This document shows positions 8,742 to 17,248 of a DNA stretch of 64,000 bases, one piece after another. A program made the position numbers and the translations under genes. The DNA comes from Chryseosolibacter sp044507775 (GTDB lineage Bacteria > Bacteroidota > Bacteroidia > Cytophagales > Cyclobacteriaceae): contig JBIQIY010000018.1 of the NCBI GenBank assembly GCA_044507775.1, positions 58,912 to 122,911 of the forward strand, read 5' to 3'. The notes beneath the pieces are model-generated. The model saw nothing but the letters and a program-made list of their open reading frames with translations, made no database searches and was not told the DNA's origin. The first letter of the stretch is position 1; every line of letters starts with the position of its first letter.

Positions 8742-10214
8742 TCAATCTTCATGCAGGCCAAATGATTGATACACCCGGGATACGGTTTCTTTTGAGTCGG
8801 CCATCAGCAGAAGGTGATCGCCGGTTTCGATCACGGTCTCTCCACCGGCAGTAAAGTACCGCCCGGTCCGATGGATGAGCACGATGAACGCGCTCTTGGG
8901 CAGGTTTAGATCAACCACCGCTTTGCCCACCGCCGGCGAATCGTCGGGAATATCCATTTCGATCAGCTCGGACTTCAGGTCATCTCGAAGTTCAATGTCC
9001 AGCGGAAAACTTCGCTTGATCCTCCACGGCACGCTCAGATGAAGCCACCTGGCGACATAGGGCAATGTAGTTCCCTGCAACAAAACAGACGAGACGGATA
9101 TGAAGAACACGAGATGAAAGATAGTGTGTGCATACTCAATACTCGCCAGCAACGGGTATGTCGCAAAGACAATGGGCGCAGCGCCGCGCAGGCCTACCCA
9201 GGAAATGAAGAGTTTCTTCCTGAAGTTCATGTCCTTCGCAAAGGCAAGTGCAATGAAGACGGCGACGGGTCGTGCGATCAATATGAGAAATGCAGAGATG
9301 AGAATCCCTTCTCCTACGATGGGTACAATCTGCCCGGGATAGACCAGGAGCCCAAGAGTGAGGAACATGACGATCTGCATCAGCCATGCTTGTCCGTCGT
9401 AAAAACGCGTGAGGCTTTTCTTGTGAATGAAATTGCTGTTACCCAATACGATTGCGGCGATGTAGACAGCGAGAAACCCGTTTCCACCGATGCGCTCGGT
9501 GAAGGAGAAGATGAAAAAAACCAGTGAAAGCACGAGCACCGGATACAGCCCGTCGATGTTCAGCTGGATCCGGTTGAGGATCGCGACCATCAGTTTGCCC
9601 AAAAGCCAACCCGCGAAAATACCGACGACCATGTCGATAAAAAATTTCGGGATAAGAGCCCATGGAGACGCCTCGGGATTCTGCAGCAGATAGATCATGC
9701 TGATCGTAAGAAAATATGCCATTGGATCGTTGCTGCCGCTTTCCAGTTCGAGCAGGGGTCTGATGTTGCCTTTCAATCCAAAGTTCTTCGACCGCAGAAT
9801 GGAGAAGACGGCGGCGGCGTCAGTTGATGATACAATGGCACCCAGAAGGAGGCCTTCGTAAAGGGTGAAGTTCAATACGTATGCGGAAAAGACTCCGACG
9901 AGTGCTGCGGTGATCACCACGCCAAGGGTAGATAAGGCGAGGCCGTTGCGGATGACGGGTCGGATGCTTTGCCACTTGGTGTCCAGGCCTCCGGAGAAAA
10001 GTATGAACGTCAGCGCAATCACGCCGAGCAGCTGAGCTGTCTTCGGGTCGTTGAAATAAATACCGCCGGGGCCGTCAGAGCCAGCGAGCATCCCGATGAT
10101 CAGAAACAGGATCAACGTCGGAATTCCTATCCTGAAGGAGGTTTTGCTGGATATGATGCTTATAAAAAGCAGGATGGATCCCAACAGTAAAATATTTTCC
10201 GGCGTAAAGGACAT
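8742..10214 (-). CDS. nhaP2: CPA1-type potassium/proton antiporter with C-terminal RCK domain
   Basis: 490 aa inner-membrane cation/H+ antiporter of the NhaP2/CvrA type. The start at 10214 (MSFTPENILLLGSILLFISI) is preferred; a longer frame to 10316 adds an unusual second hydrophobic stretch. Twelve or so helices are evident. Conserved segments include LILFLIIGMLAGSDGPGG, LFSGGLDTKW, ATDAAAVFSILR and LESGSNDPMAYFLT, the last two carrying the acidic ion-binding positions. After the last helix, residues about 400-485 form a TrkA-C/RCK-like regulatory domain (FPLDIELRDDLKSELIEMDI, PAVGKAVVDLNLPKSAFIVL). It is expected to lower cytoplasmic K+ or Na+. It is divergent from the metallopeptidase gene. 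Confidence 0.88.
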   Translation of the reverse strand: MSFTPENILLLGSILLFISIISSKTSFRIGIPTLILFLIIGMLAGSDGPGGIYFNDPKTAQLLGVIALTFILFSGGLDTKWQSIRPVIRNGLALSTLGVVITAALVGVFSAYVLNFTLYEGLLLGAIVSSTDAAAVFSILRSKNFGLKGNIRPLLELESGSNDPMAYFLTISMIYLLQNPEASPWALIPKFFIDMVVGIFAGWLLGKLMVAILNRIQLNIDGLYPVLVLSLVFFIFSFTERIGGNGFLAVYIAAIVLGNSNFIHKKSLTRFYDGQAWLMQIVMFLTLGLLVYPGQIVPIVGEGILISAFLILIARPVAVFIALAFAKDMNFRKKLFISWVGLRGAAPIVFATYPLLASIEYAHTIFHLVFFISVSSVLLQGTTLPYVARWLHLSVPWRIKRSFPLDIELRDDLKSELIEMDIPDDSPAVGKAVVDLNLPKSAFIVLIHRTGRYFTAGGETVIETGDHLLLMADSKETVSRVYQSFGLHED

Positions 10215-10354
10215 AACGCGTTTCGTTATTAATAATAAAAGAAAAAAAAGAAAAACTGCAACAGGAATGGTCCGTTGCGATGCAATAAAAGTCAACCTTC
10301 GTGACGGCGGTGGCATAACAATTTACTAAATTGATAGAAATAAATTCACTGAAA

Positions 10355-11182
10355 ATGCGTTGGCGTGGAAGGCAGGCAAGCGGAAATGTGTCAGACCGCC
10401 GAGGTATGGGCGGCAAGCTGGCGATAGGAGGCGGGCTTGGCGGCATTGTGGTGCTGATCATTTCGATGCTGCTCGGCGGCAACCCGCTTGATACAATCAA
10501 TGTAGGGAGTCAGGGCAACTATACCCCATCTGCCGAAGAAGACGAACGTGCACAGTTTGTCGGGGTCGTTTTAAAGGACACGGAAGATGTCTGGAACGCT
10601 CTCTTCGATCAACAATTCAACGCCGACTATCAGGAACCACAACTCGTGTTATTCTCGCAATCAGACCAGTCAGGTTGTGGGTTCGCCAGCGCTGCAACGG
10701 GACCCTTTTACTGTCCGCTTGACAACTCCGTTTATATCGATCTGAGCTTCGCCGACCAGCTTGCCGAGCAATTCGGTGCCGCGGGCGATTTTGCGTTGGC
10801 CTACGTGGTAGCGCATGAGGTCGGTCATCACGTTCAGAACCTCTTGGGTACTTCCGATAAGGTCCAGTCCGCTCGCCAGAGAAGCAGCGAAGTGGAAGGC
10901 AATAAGCTCAGTGTCGCGCTCGAACTGCAAGCGGATTTTTATGCGGGAGTCTGGGCACATCACGCACAGGAGATGAACCAGGTGCTCGAGCCCGGCGACA
11001 TCGAAGAAGCCCTGCGCGCTGCCAACGCAATCGGTGACGACCGCTTGCAGAAACAATCGCAGGGTTATGTTGTTCCCGATGCCTTTACGCACGGAACTTC
11101 AGAGCAAAGGATGTACTGGTTCCGGAAAGGATTTGAGACCGGCGACATCAACCAAGGCAATACCTTCGAGGAACTCCAATAA
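10355..11182 (+). CDS. ypfJ: Neutral zinc metallopeptidase, YpfJ family
   Basis: 275 aa from the ATG at 10355; an in-frame TTG at 10331 is a less likely start. The N-terminus MRWRGRQASGNVSDRRGMGG and the single membrane span (residues about 24-43, LAIGGGLGGIVVLIISMLLGG) are hallmarks of the YpfJ/KPN_02809 family. A long extracytoplasmic domain carries the zinc motif HEVGHH (within VVAHEVGHHVQNLLG) and a downstream helix ELQADFYAGVWAHH with the third ligand region. The conserved CGFASAATGPFYCPLD segment is present. Family members are described as putative neutral metallopeptidases; the substrate is unknown. It is transcribed away from the antiporter and stands alone. Confidence 0.9.
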   Translation: MRWRGRQASGNVSDRRGMGGKLAIGGGLGGIVVLIISMLLGGNPLDTINVGSQGNYTPSAEEDERAQFVGVVLKDTEDVWNALFDQQFNADYQEPQLVLFSQSDQSGCGFASAATGPFYCPLDNSVYIDLSFADQLAEQFGAAGDFALAYVVAHEVGHHVQNLLGTSDKVQSARQRSSEVEGNKLSVALELQADFYAGVWAHHAQEMNQVLEPGDIEEALRAANAIGDDRLQKQSQGYVVPDAFTHGTSEQRMYWFRKGFETGDINQGNTFEELQ

Positions 11183-11247
11183 GATCGTTTGGCCTTATCT
11201 GTTTTTTTTCCTTACTTCGGAATTCCGGGTTCTCCGGATTTCTCTTT

Positions 11248-12960
11248 ATGAACATCAACGGACAAGCTAAGAAAGACTCCACTTACGACGTTATTGTGAT
11301 AGGATCCGGTATCAGTGGCGGGTGGGCTGCGAAAGAATTTTGTGAACAAGGTGCCAAGACTCTGGTAGTCGAACGCGGTCGCCCCGTCAGACACAAAGAG
11401 GACTATCCTACGGCGTTGATGAACCCGTGGGATTTTCCACTCCATGGAGTGAAGTCTAAAGCTTTGCGCGATCCCAACCCGATTGTAGACCGCTGTTATG
11501 CTTTTGGCGAGGCGACCAAACACTTCTTTGTAAAGGACGCCGAGCATCCATATGTTCAGGAGAAACCGTTCGACTGGATACGGGGATACCAGGAAGGAGG
11601 TAAATCGTTGCTGTGGGCGAGACAAGTACAGCGCTGGAGTCGCTTTGAATTCGAAGCGCCCCTGCGTGACGGCTATGCCGTTGACTGGCCCATCCGGTAC
11701 GATGATCTTGCGCCCTGGTACTCGCATGTTGAAAAATTTATCGGCATTGCCGGAAACCGCGATGGCCTGGAGACGCTTCCCGATTCGGAATGCCTTCCGG
11801 CCTTTGAGATGAATTGCGTCGAGAAGCACGTTCGCCAATCCATCATAGATAATTTTCGCGACCGTAGCGTGGTGATTGGACGCTGCGCTCACCTGACAGA
11901 GCCTCAGGATATCCACCTGCAACAGGGTCGCGGGCAATGTATGTCCAGAACGTTGTGCGAGCGCGGATGCCCTTACGGCGCCTACTTCAGCTCGAACTCC
12001 TCTACGCTGCCGTGGGCTGCCAAGACCGGAAACCTCACGATGCTGACGAACAGTGTCGTGCACTCGATCATTTACGATGAACATGCCGGCCGCGCTGCAG
12101 GCGTCCGCGTAATCGACGCAAACACACGGGAGGAGCGCGAGTATTTTGCGAAAGTCATCTTCGTCAATGCGGCCACCTTGAATACCAATCTCATATTGCT
12201 CAATTCGAAATCTGCGCGTTTCCCGGATGGGCTCGGCAACGACAACGGATTGCTGGGCCATTATGTAGCATTTCACAATTATCGCGGAAGCATTACGGCC
12301 ACTATCGATGGCTTTGAAGACGAATATTACTTCGGAAGACGCCCCTGTGCGGTGATGATGCCTTCTTACCGGAACGTGCACGAGCAGGAAATGGATTTCA
12401 AACGCGGCTATATGGTCTTCTATTCCGCAGCACGGCAGGGTTGGAACCGCGGAGACAACCGCGAGTTGCTGGGCGCAGAGCTGAAGGAATCCGTGCAGTC
12501 ACCCGGCGGATGGAGCATTTACATGATGATGCAGGGTGAAACGATACCGAAGAAAGAAAATCACGTGCGCCTTAGCGATGAAGCCCGGGATCCGTTTGGC
12601 ATTCCTCAATTGGTCACTTCCATCGGCTATGACGACAACGATGAGCGGGTTCTGAAAGATTTTCTCGAGACCGGCGTCGAAATGCTGGAGAGGGCCGGTT
12701 GTAAGAATATCCGTCCCCATGACAGCAAACAGGCTCCGGGTCTGGACATTCATGAAATGGGAGGTGTGCGCATGGGCCGCGATCCTCTCACATCGCTGCT
12801 GAATAAATGGAACCAGATGCACGCCTGCAAGAACGTTTTTGTCACCGATGGAGCATGCATGACCTCGACGGGAAACCAGAATCCGTCCCTGACGTTTATG
12901 GCCATCACCGCCCGTGCCGCCACTCACGCTATTGAAGAGATGCGGAAGGGCAGTCTTTGA
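11248..12960 (+). CDS. GMC family FAD-dependent oxidoreductase
   Basis: 570 aa. The Rossmann FAD motif VIVIGSGISGGWAAKEF starts near residue 11, and the conserved ERG follows (TLVVERGRP). The middle region carries typical GMC features (GGKSLLWARQVQRWS, then DWPIRYDDLAPWY). The C-terminus has GGVRMG, then a terminal block with NQNPSLTFMAITARAATHAI, the GMC_oxred_C signature including the catalytic Asn region. The cysteine-rich stretch CMSRTLCERGCPYG (about residues 231-244) resembles gluconate/alcohol dehydrogenase large subunits. It probably oxidises a sugar, sugar acid or alcohol. No small or cytochrome subunit gene is adjacent, and no twin-arginine signal is visible. Confidence 0.9.
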   Translation: MNINGQAKKDSTYDVIVIGSGISGGWAAKEFCEQGAKTLVVERGRPVRHKEDYPTALMNPWDFPLHGVKSKALRDPNPIVDRCYAFGEATKHFFVKDAEHPYVQEKPFDWIRGYQEGGKSLLWARQVQRWSRFEFEAPLRDGYAVDWPIRYDDLAPWYSHVEKFIGIAGNRDGLETLPDSECLPAFEMNCVEKHVRQSIIDNFRDRSVVIGRCAHLTEPQDIHLQQGRGQCMSRTLCERGCPYGAYFSSNSSTLPWAAKTGNLTMLTNSVVHSIIYDEHAGRAAGVRVIDANTREEREYFAKVIFVNAATLNTNLILLNSKSARFPDGLGNDNGLLGHYVAFHNYRGSITATIDGFEDEYYFGRRPCAVMMPSYRNVHEQEMDFKRGYMVFYSAARQGWNRGDNRELLGAELKESVQSPGGWSIYMMMQGETIPKKENHVRLSDEARDPFGIPQLVTSIGYDDNDERVLKDFLETGVEMLERAGCKNIRPHDSKQAPGLDIHEMGGVRMGRDPLTSLLNKWNQMHACKNVFVTDGACMTSTGNQNPSLTFMAITARAATHAIEEMRKGSL

Positions 12961-13054
12961 ATGTCAGTATGGGAGATGCGAGGTCAAACTTAATGAAAGG
13001 GTTTTCTTCTGGAAATTGAGGCCCTTATGTTTACGATTGTGGACATTACAGAGC

Positions 13055-13942
13055 TCAAGCTGCAAGCTTGTGTCTTTTTCTCCAAACGCGGATCTGCGCT
13101 CCTTTCTTGTTCCAGAAACGCAGGGACGCGGGATCAATTTTCCATTTTAGCAGCAAGCTTCGCACCGGATTATTGATCAGGTGGGTCAAACGTTTTGCAC
13201 GCGGCCATGCGCTGAGTTCATACTCTGCGCGGATCAGCATAGCCGATAATTCTTTCGCCGAGTAGTCCTTCTCGGTTCTTAGTCGTTCCATGTAGACCGG
13301 ATGCGGTCCTACGTCCTGGTAAGTCTTTTCATCCCACAGGAATTTTAATCCTGTCAAGGAAGGGACGATGGAGAACTTCAGACCCGCGAACTGTGCCTGC
13401 CGGAAAAAATCAACGCGTGGATACGAATGCGTTTCATGGATATCTTTCCAGTAGCCGATGGTGTTGATGATTGATTTTTTGTGTACGACGGCCGTGGCCT
13501 CGGGCGGAATCGGGAGCGACGGCAGCAGCGGAATATCCGGCTTCGAGACAGTAAACGAATATACCCACTGTATAATGGAAAATACAATGTCGGCGTTCGT
13601 TTCTTGCAGGTGCCGAACCGTATCCTGAAGGTGATTCGGCAACCAGATGTCGTCGTGATTCAGGTATGCGATGTATTCGCCCTTTCCTCTGCGTATACCC
13701 TCATTGTTGGGCTTGCTCTGGTATCCGGAATTTTTTGGCAGGTTGTACCAATGCACGCGCGGGTCATTGCTGAATGATTGCACCACTTTTTCTGTGTGAT
13801 CCGTGCAGCAATCACCAATCACCCACAACTCAAAATTAGGATATGTTTGCCACAACACGCTTTCGATGGCATATTTCAACGTTTCGGCCCGGTTATAGGT
13901 CGCAATTACCACTGTTACCAGCGGGCTTGAGTCCTTGTTCAT
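13055..13942 (-). CDS. Family 2 glycosyltransferase
   Basis: 295 aa GT-A type transferase. The N-terminal block VTVVIATYNRAETLKYAI and FELWVIGDCCTDHTE is characteristic of GT2, and the DxD-like metal site is in AYLNHDDIW (about residues 92-100). There is no membrane segment, so it is a soluble or peripheral enzyme using a nucleotide-sugar donor. The C-terminal 60 residues are basic and may contact the membrane. The start codon overlaps the stop of the oxidoreductase gene upstream (ATGA at 13939-13942), indicating translational coupling. The pair probably serves synthesis of a surface glycan; the acceptor is unknown. Confidence 0.88.
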   Translation of the reverse strand: MNKDSSPLVTVVIATYNRAETLKYAIESVLWQTYPNFELWVIGDCCTDHTEKVVQSFSNDPRVHWYNLPKNSGYQSKPNNEGIRRGKGEYIAYLNHDDIWLPNHLQDTVRHLQETNADIVFSIIQWVYSFTVSKPDIPLLPSLPIPPEATAVVHKKSIINTIGYWKDIHETHSYPRVDFFRQAQFAGLKFSIVPSLTGLKFLWDEKTYQDVGPHPVYMERLRTEKDYSAKELSAMLIRAEYELSAWPRAKRLTHLINNPVRSLLLKWKIDPASLRFWNKKGAQIRVWRKRHKLAA

Positions 13943-15270
13943 GCGTACTGAAGATTTGTATTTTCGGGATTCGTCGTCAGAGCTCCAGCCTTGCGACCCA
14001 GTGCTTCAAAGTAGAGCTGGAACGACTGGTCCTGCGCTTCGTACTGAACATCGTCCAGGCTGATGCGCCCGTCTTTCGGTATATCCCGCTTGAGGGTAAG
14101 ATTGTCATTTAACAGAATCGGCAGCCCCGGACTACCCATATTTTCGCTGAGGTTTTCGATGAGCCCGTAGCTGTTAAAGCCTCCCATGCCATCGAGCTTT
14201 TCGCCGGCTCGAAGATCGCGCTTCGCGTAGGAATGTACGTTTGTTCTCATACCGAAGGCTGGCTGTAACCGCGCCGTTCCGTCGAGCCACGCTTCTGCCA
14301 CGCAATGCATCGCCTCGATGTGGCCCAGGTGATAAGGCCTGGAGAAAATGTAGTAGGGGCCGGGTCCAACATCGGGTGGGAACCAGTTAAAGGTGTATTG
14401 CTGAAATTTGTCGGCTGTGTGGGCAACGACGAACACGCCTCCTTTTGGTTCAGCTCCCAGAACGTAATCGACGAGCGGATGTTCGCGGTCCCACACTTCA
14501 TCGAAGTTGACATAATTGAAGATGTCGTTGACGTGCTTCATGCGATGTCCCAACATTCCCGGGACGGCGGCCTTGCCGTTAATCGCATTCGCGAGAACCG
14601 CCATTTCCACGCAAAGCTTTGTTCCATCCGTGTATGACGAACACATCTTATGGTCCAACGTGCGCTTGTCTGCTTCAGGGGCAATCTTCACCGGATCTGT
14701 GTACCGGTCCATGAAGTTCTTGATGTTTCCGGCCATCACGATATCGAGTCCCCACAACTCGAGGTCGTCAATCATTCGTTTGATGACCGTTGGCTGATCG
14801 CCGTCGGCACACGTGTATACAACACCCTCGTCCTGCGCGGCGCGAAGGAGTACCGGTCCATACATCATCTCCGCTTCAAAGTTCATCATCACAACATGCT
14901 GATGGTTTCGTATGGCCTTCAGTGCGTGAAGCGCTCCTTGCAATACGGCGTTGGATGATTCAATGAGCACATGCACGAGTCCGCTCGATGCGATGAGTTC
15001 CCCTTTGTCCGTCACCGCGACCTTGCCGCGCTGCACAGCGTAGTTGAGATCATCCAGTGTGTTGACGATTTCAAAATCAAGATTGAGCCAACGCGCACAG
15101 TCTATCGCTTTGTTGAGGTGAATGTCCGCGATGGCAACCGGTTTCATGCCGGGTGTCGCATTTACCTGGTAGACCAGGCCTTTTCCGATGGAGCCAATTC
15201 CGATTATTGCTACTCTGATCTCTTTCTCGAGGGATTGAAGGCGTGTTCTAAGGGTTCTCATCTGGTTCAT
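13939..15270 (-). CDS. NAD(P)-binding oxidoreductase, predicted homoserine-dehydrogenase-like with SAF-type C-terminus
   Basis: 443 aa. The Rossmann motif VAIIGIGSIGKGLVYQV is at about residues 18-34, followed by an acidic second strand (KPVAIADIHLNKA). The middle contains VHVLIESSNAVLQGALHALK and VVMMNFEAEMMYGPVLLRAA. The C-terminal part (YAKRDLRAGEKLDGMGGF) has the look of a SAF domain. This architecture matches COG4091, annotated as predicted homoserine dehydrogenase; relatives act on sugar derivatives or branched substrates, so the true substrate is uncertain. The gene is coupled to the downstream glycosyltransferase by a 4-bp overlap, pointing to nucleotide-sugar or glycan metabolism and not amino-acid synthesis. 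Confidence 0.8.
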   Translation of the reverse strand: MNQMRTLRTRLQSLEKEIRVAIIGIGSIGKGLVYQVNATPGMKPVAIADIHLNKAIDCARWLNLDFEIVNTLDDLNYAVQRGKVAVTDKGELIASSGLVHVLIESSNAVLQGALHALKAIRNHQHVVMMNFEAEMMYGPVLLRAAQDEGVVYTCADGDQPTVIKRMIDDLELWGLDIVMAGNIKNFMDRYTDPVKIAPEADKRTLDHKMCSSYTDGTKLCVEMAVLANAINGKAAVPGMLGHRMKHVNDIFNYVNFDEVWDREHPLVDYVLGAEPKGGVFVVAHTADKFQQYTFNWFPPDVGPGPYYIFSRPYHLGHIEAMHCVAEAWLDGTARLQPAFGMRTNVHSYAKRDLRAGEKLDGMGGFNSYGLIENLSENMGSPGLPILLNDNLTLKRDIPKDGRISLDDVQYEAQDQSFQLYFEALGRKAGALTTNPENTNLQYA

Positions 15271-15540
15271 CGCGCATAGTGATTAGGTGAAGCACTGAAT
15301 TGAGAGGATATATTGTGGTTCCGGTCAATCAGGCGTAAAATTCCCGTGCCATCACAGCCGATTAATCGAAAACCGGTCCCGTGGCGAGGCCTGCCAAATG
15401 GAATGAAATCAATAAGATTTTCCTGAAATCGTAGTGCTTATGCGCTTCTGAAACCAGCAGTTGTTGGCTGCGTCCGGGGCGACTGTTTGACTTGGGCGTG
15501 ACTAAAGAGCAGCTGTAGAAATTCTTGTACAAGCGAATCA
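15271..15540. other. Intergenic region without a recognised gene
   Basis: About 270 bp between the start of the SAF-type oxidoreductase and the terminator. A 62-codon minus-strand frame is present, but it begins inside the terminator hairpin and has no credible protein character. The region must carry the promoter of the oxidoreductase-glycosyltransferase pair; I could not place one. Confidence 0.4.
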
Positions 15541-15572
15541 AAAAAACCACTCCGGTTCAGGAGTGGTTTTTT
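15541..15572 (-). terminator. Strong bidirectional intrinsic terminator
   Basis: Perfect stem CCACTCC (15547-15553) with GGAGTGG (15560-15566) and a 6-nt loop, flanked by six A on one side and six T on the other. It sits 26 bp after the stop of the DUF2911 gene and terminates that minus-strand transcript; the symmetric flanks would work in both directions. Confidence 0.85.
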
Positions 15573-15597
15573 CGTTCAGGTGAACAATTAATGTTAC

Positions 15598-16446
15598 TTA
15601 TTTCAACGAGTTGATGAGATCCTGATTCATATTCTGGTAGTCCCTGTTGTTCGCTTGTTTCGCACTGTTCATTGAAGCGGTTGCTGTTTCAATCGCTCCT
15701 TTTTTGTCACCCAGCGCTTTTTGAATCTTTGCCTTCTGATGCAGCATCCAGAATGCCTTCGGGTTGCTTGCAAGTGCGAGGTTCACCCATTCGAGCGCCT
15801 TGTTAAGATCTCTTCCGGTTTCAAGATAATAGGTCGCCGCCTGAAAATAATTTCCGGGATTTACTTTTGTGTTCGCCTCGATGGACTTCATCACTTGCGC
15901 ATCATAATCGACCGAGATTGTGAACGGGACAGCAGTGTTTTCCCATGCCAGAGTTACCTTGCCACTCTTGTTGTCAGCGGCGATGTCGTCGATGCTGATG
16001 GTGAAGGTCTCCACTTTTTCAGCCAGTTTTTTCGTTTTGACTTTGAATTTTGCGGCTTCCTTTGACGCATCGTAGTCGGCGGTATTTCCGCCAAGAGAAA
16101 GATCTTTGTAAAGTGACACGGTCCATTCTCCGGCACCGGGCCAGGTGAAGATCAGATATTCGCCTTTGGGTACGTCAATGTTTTCAACCTTTACATTGCT
16201 GGAGAATGAGATCTTCGTTCCGTCGTTGGCTCCTGTTCTCCAGATCGTGCCATGAGGATACATTACGTCTTTTTCTCCAAAGATCTTCCTTCCGCGCAGC
16301 CGGGGCCGAAAATATTCAATCTTCACGTCTGTGAGACCGATCGTGCTGGAAACTGAACCGGCAGGGCTTGCGGATGGCGTCTGAATCTGCGCCTCCGACG
16401 TTAAGAACACTAAAGCCAACGCTGCAATCAGTAAGGTTTTTTTCAT
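15598..16446 (-). CDS. DUF2911 domain-containing secreted protein
   Basis: 282 aa from the ATG at 16446; upstream in-frame ATGs at 16452 and 16485 are possible but give worse signal peptides. The N-terminus MKKTLLIAALALVFLTSEAQ is a clear signal peptide. The DUF2911 core follows (VKIEYFRPRLRGRKIFGE, YPHGTIWRTGANDGTKIS, GEYLIFTWPGAGEWTVSLYK), a beta-sandwich domain of unknown function common in Bacteroidota. The last 90 residues are helical with TPR-like character (YFQAATYYLETGRDLNKALE, then ALASNPKAFWMLHQKAKIQK). It is probably periplasmic or on the cell surface. It is transcribed alone and ends at a strong terminator. Confidence 0.9.
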   Translation of the reverse strand: MKKTLLIAALALVFLTSEAQIQTPSASPAGSVSSTIGLTDVKIEYFRPRLRGRKIFGEKDVMYPHGTIWRTGANDGTKISFSSNVKVENIDVPKGEYLIFTWPGAGEWTVSLYKDLSLGGNTADYDASKEAAKFKVKTKKLAEKVETFTISIDDIAADNKSGKVTLAWENTAVPFTISVDYDAQVMKSIEANTKVNPGNYFQAATYYLETGRDLNKALEWVNLALASNPKAFWMLHQKAKIQKALGDKKGAIETATASMNSAKQANNRDYQNMNQDLINSLK

Positions 16447-16584
16447 ATACATAAATAATTTTAGTTTTAGCGCCGTGTAAGGCATTCCGAATATTGAACA
16501 CTTCCCGTGGCAACGTCTGATTTGCCTTTTTGCGGGATTTTCAATCCGCGAAGTTATAAAAACTTTTTAAAGTAAACGTTTGAA

Positions 16585-17175
16585 ATGAAGCTAAAGGAGG
16601 ATTTTTATCAGCGCACCAACGTGGTAAAAATCGCGCGCGAGTTGTTGGGAAAAGTATTAGTCACAAACATCGACGGGGTGGTAACCAGTGGGATTATTGT
16701 GGAAACGGAAGCATACTCCTGGAAAGAGCGCGGCTGTCATGCATTTGGCAAACGCAAGACCGCCCGAAATGCGGTGATGTTCCGCGAAGGGGGTTATGCT
16801 TATGTCTATTTATGCTACGGTATTCATTATCTTTTTAACGTGGTCACGAACCGGCCGGACACACCGGAGGCCATCCTGATCCGGGCCCTGGAACCACTCC
16901 ATCACAAGGAGCAGATGAAGCTGCGCAGGAATATTTTCCAGGAGAGTTTTCATCTTACCTCCGGCCCAGGCAAATTGACCAAAGCTTTGGGCATTGACCG
17001 AAGCTTCAATGGAAAATCGCTACTGGATGACGAGATTTGGATTGAAGATTCCGGCACGAAACTGGCAAGTAAAGACATCGTGGTCAGCGAACGGATCGGA
17101 ATTGACTACGCGGGAGAGGATGCCCGCCTTCCGTGGCGCTTTTCGGTGAAAGGGAATCGATGGGTTAGCAAATAA
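16585..17175 (+). CDS. mpg: DNA-3-methyladenine glycosylase (AAG/MPG family)
   Basis: 196 aa, normal for the bacterial family. It removes alkylated purines such as 3-methyladenine in base-excision repair, in the cytoplasm. The segment IIVETEAYSWKERGCHAFG (about residues 31-49) contains the family's catalytic Glu and His. It is followed by the DNA-intercalating Tyr region YVYLCYGIHYLFNVVT and by EAILIRALEPL and TSGPGKLTKALGI. No signal or membrane segment is present. It sits between a divergent DUF2911 gene (138 bp away) and the OmpA/PD40 gene 73 bp downstream, so it is probably transcribed alone or with the latter. Confidence 0.93.
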   Translation: MKLKEDFYQRTNVVKIARELLGKVLVTNIDGVVTSGIIVETEAYSWKERGCHAFGKRKTARNAVMFREGGYAYVYLCYGIHYLFNVVTNRPDTPEAILIRALEPLHHKEQMKLRRNIFQESFHLTSGPGKLTKALGIDRSFNGKSLLDDEIWIEDSGTKLASKDIVVSERIGIDYAGEDARLPWRFSVKGNRWVSK

Positions 17176-17248
17176 TCCGCAGCTCCGGCCGGGCATGGAA
17201 ACCGATATTCAGCAAAATTGACTTAAACCGATTATTTTTACCCCCCTT

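Noticed and set aside
11212..12381. 389-codon minus-strand frame
   Set aside because: Antisense to the GMC oxidoreductase, which has intact family motifs throughout.
15362..15550. 62-codon minus-strand frame
   Set aside because: Starts inside the terminator hairpin and has no credible N-terminus or homology pattern.
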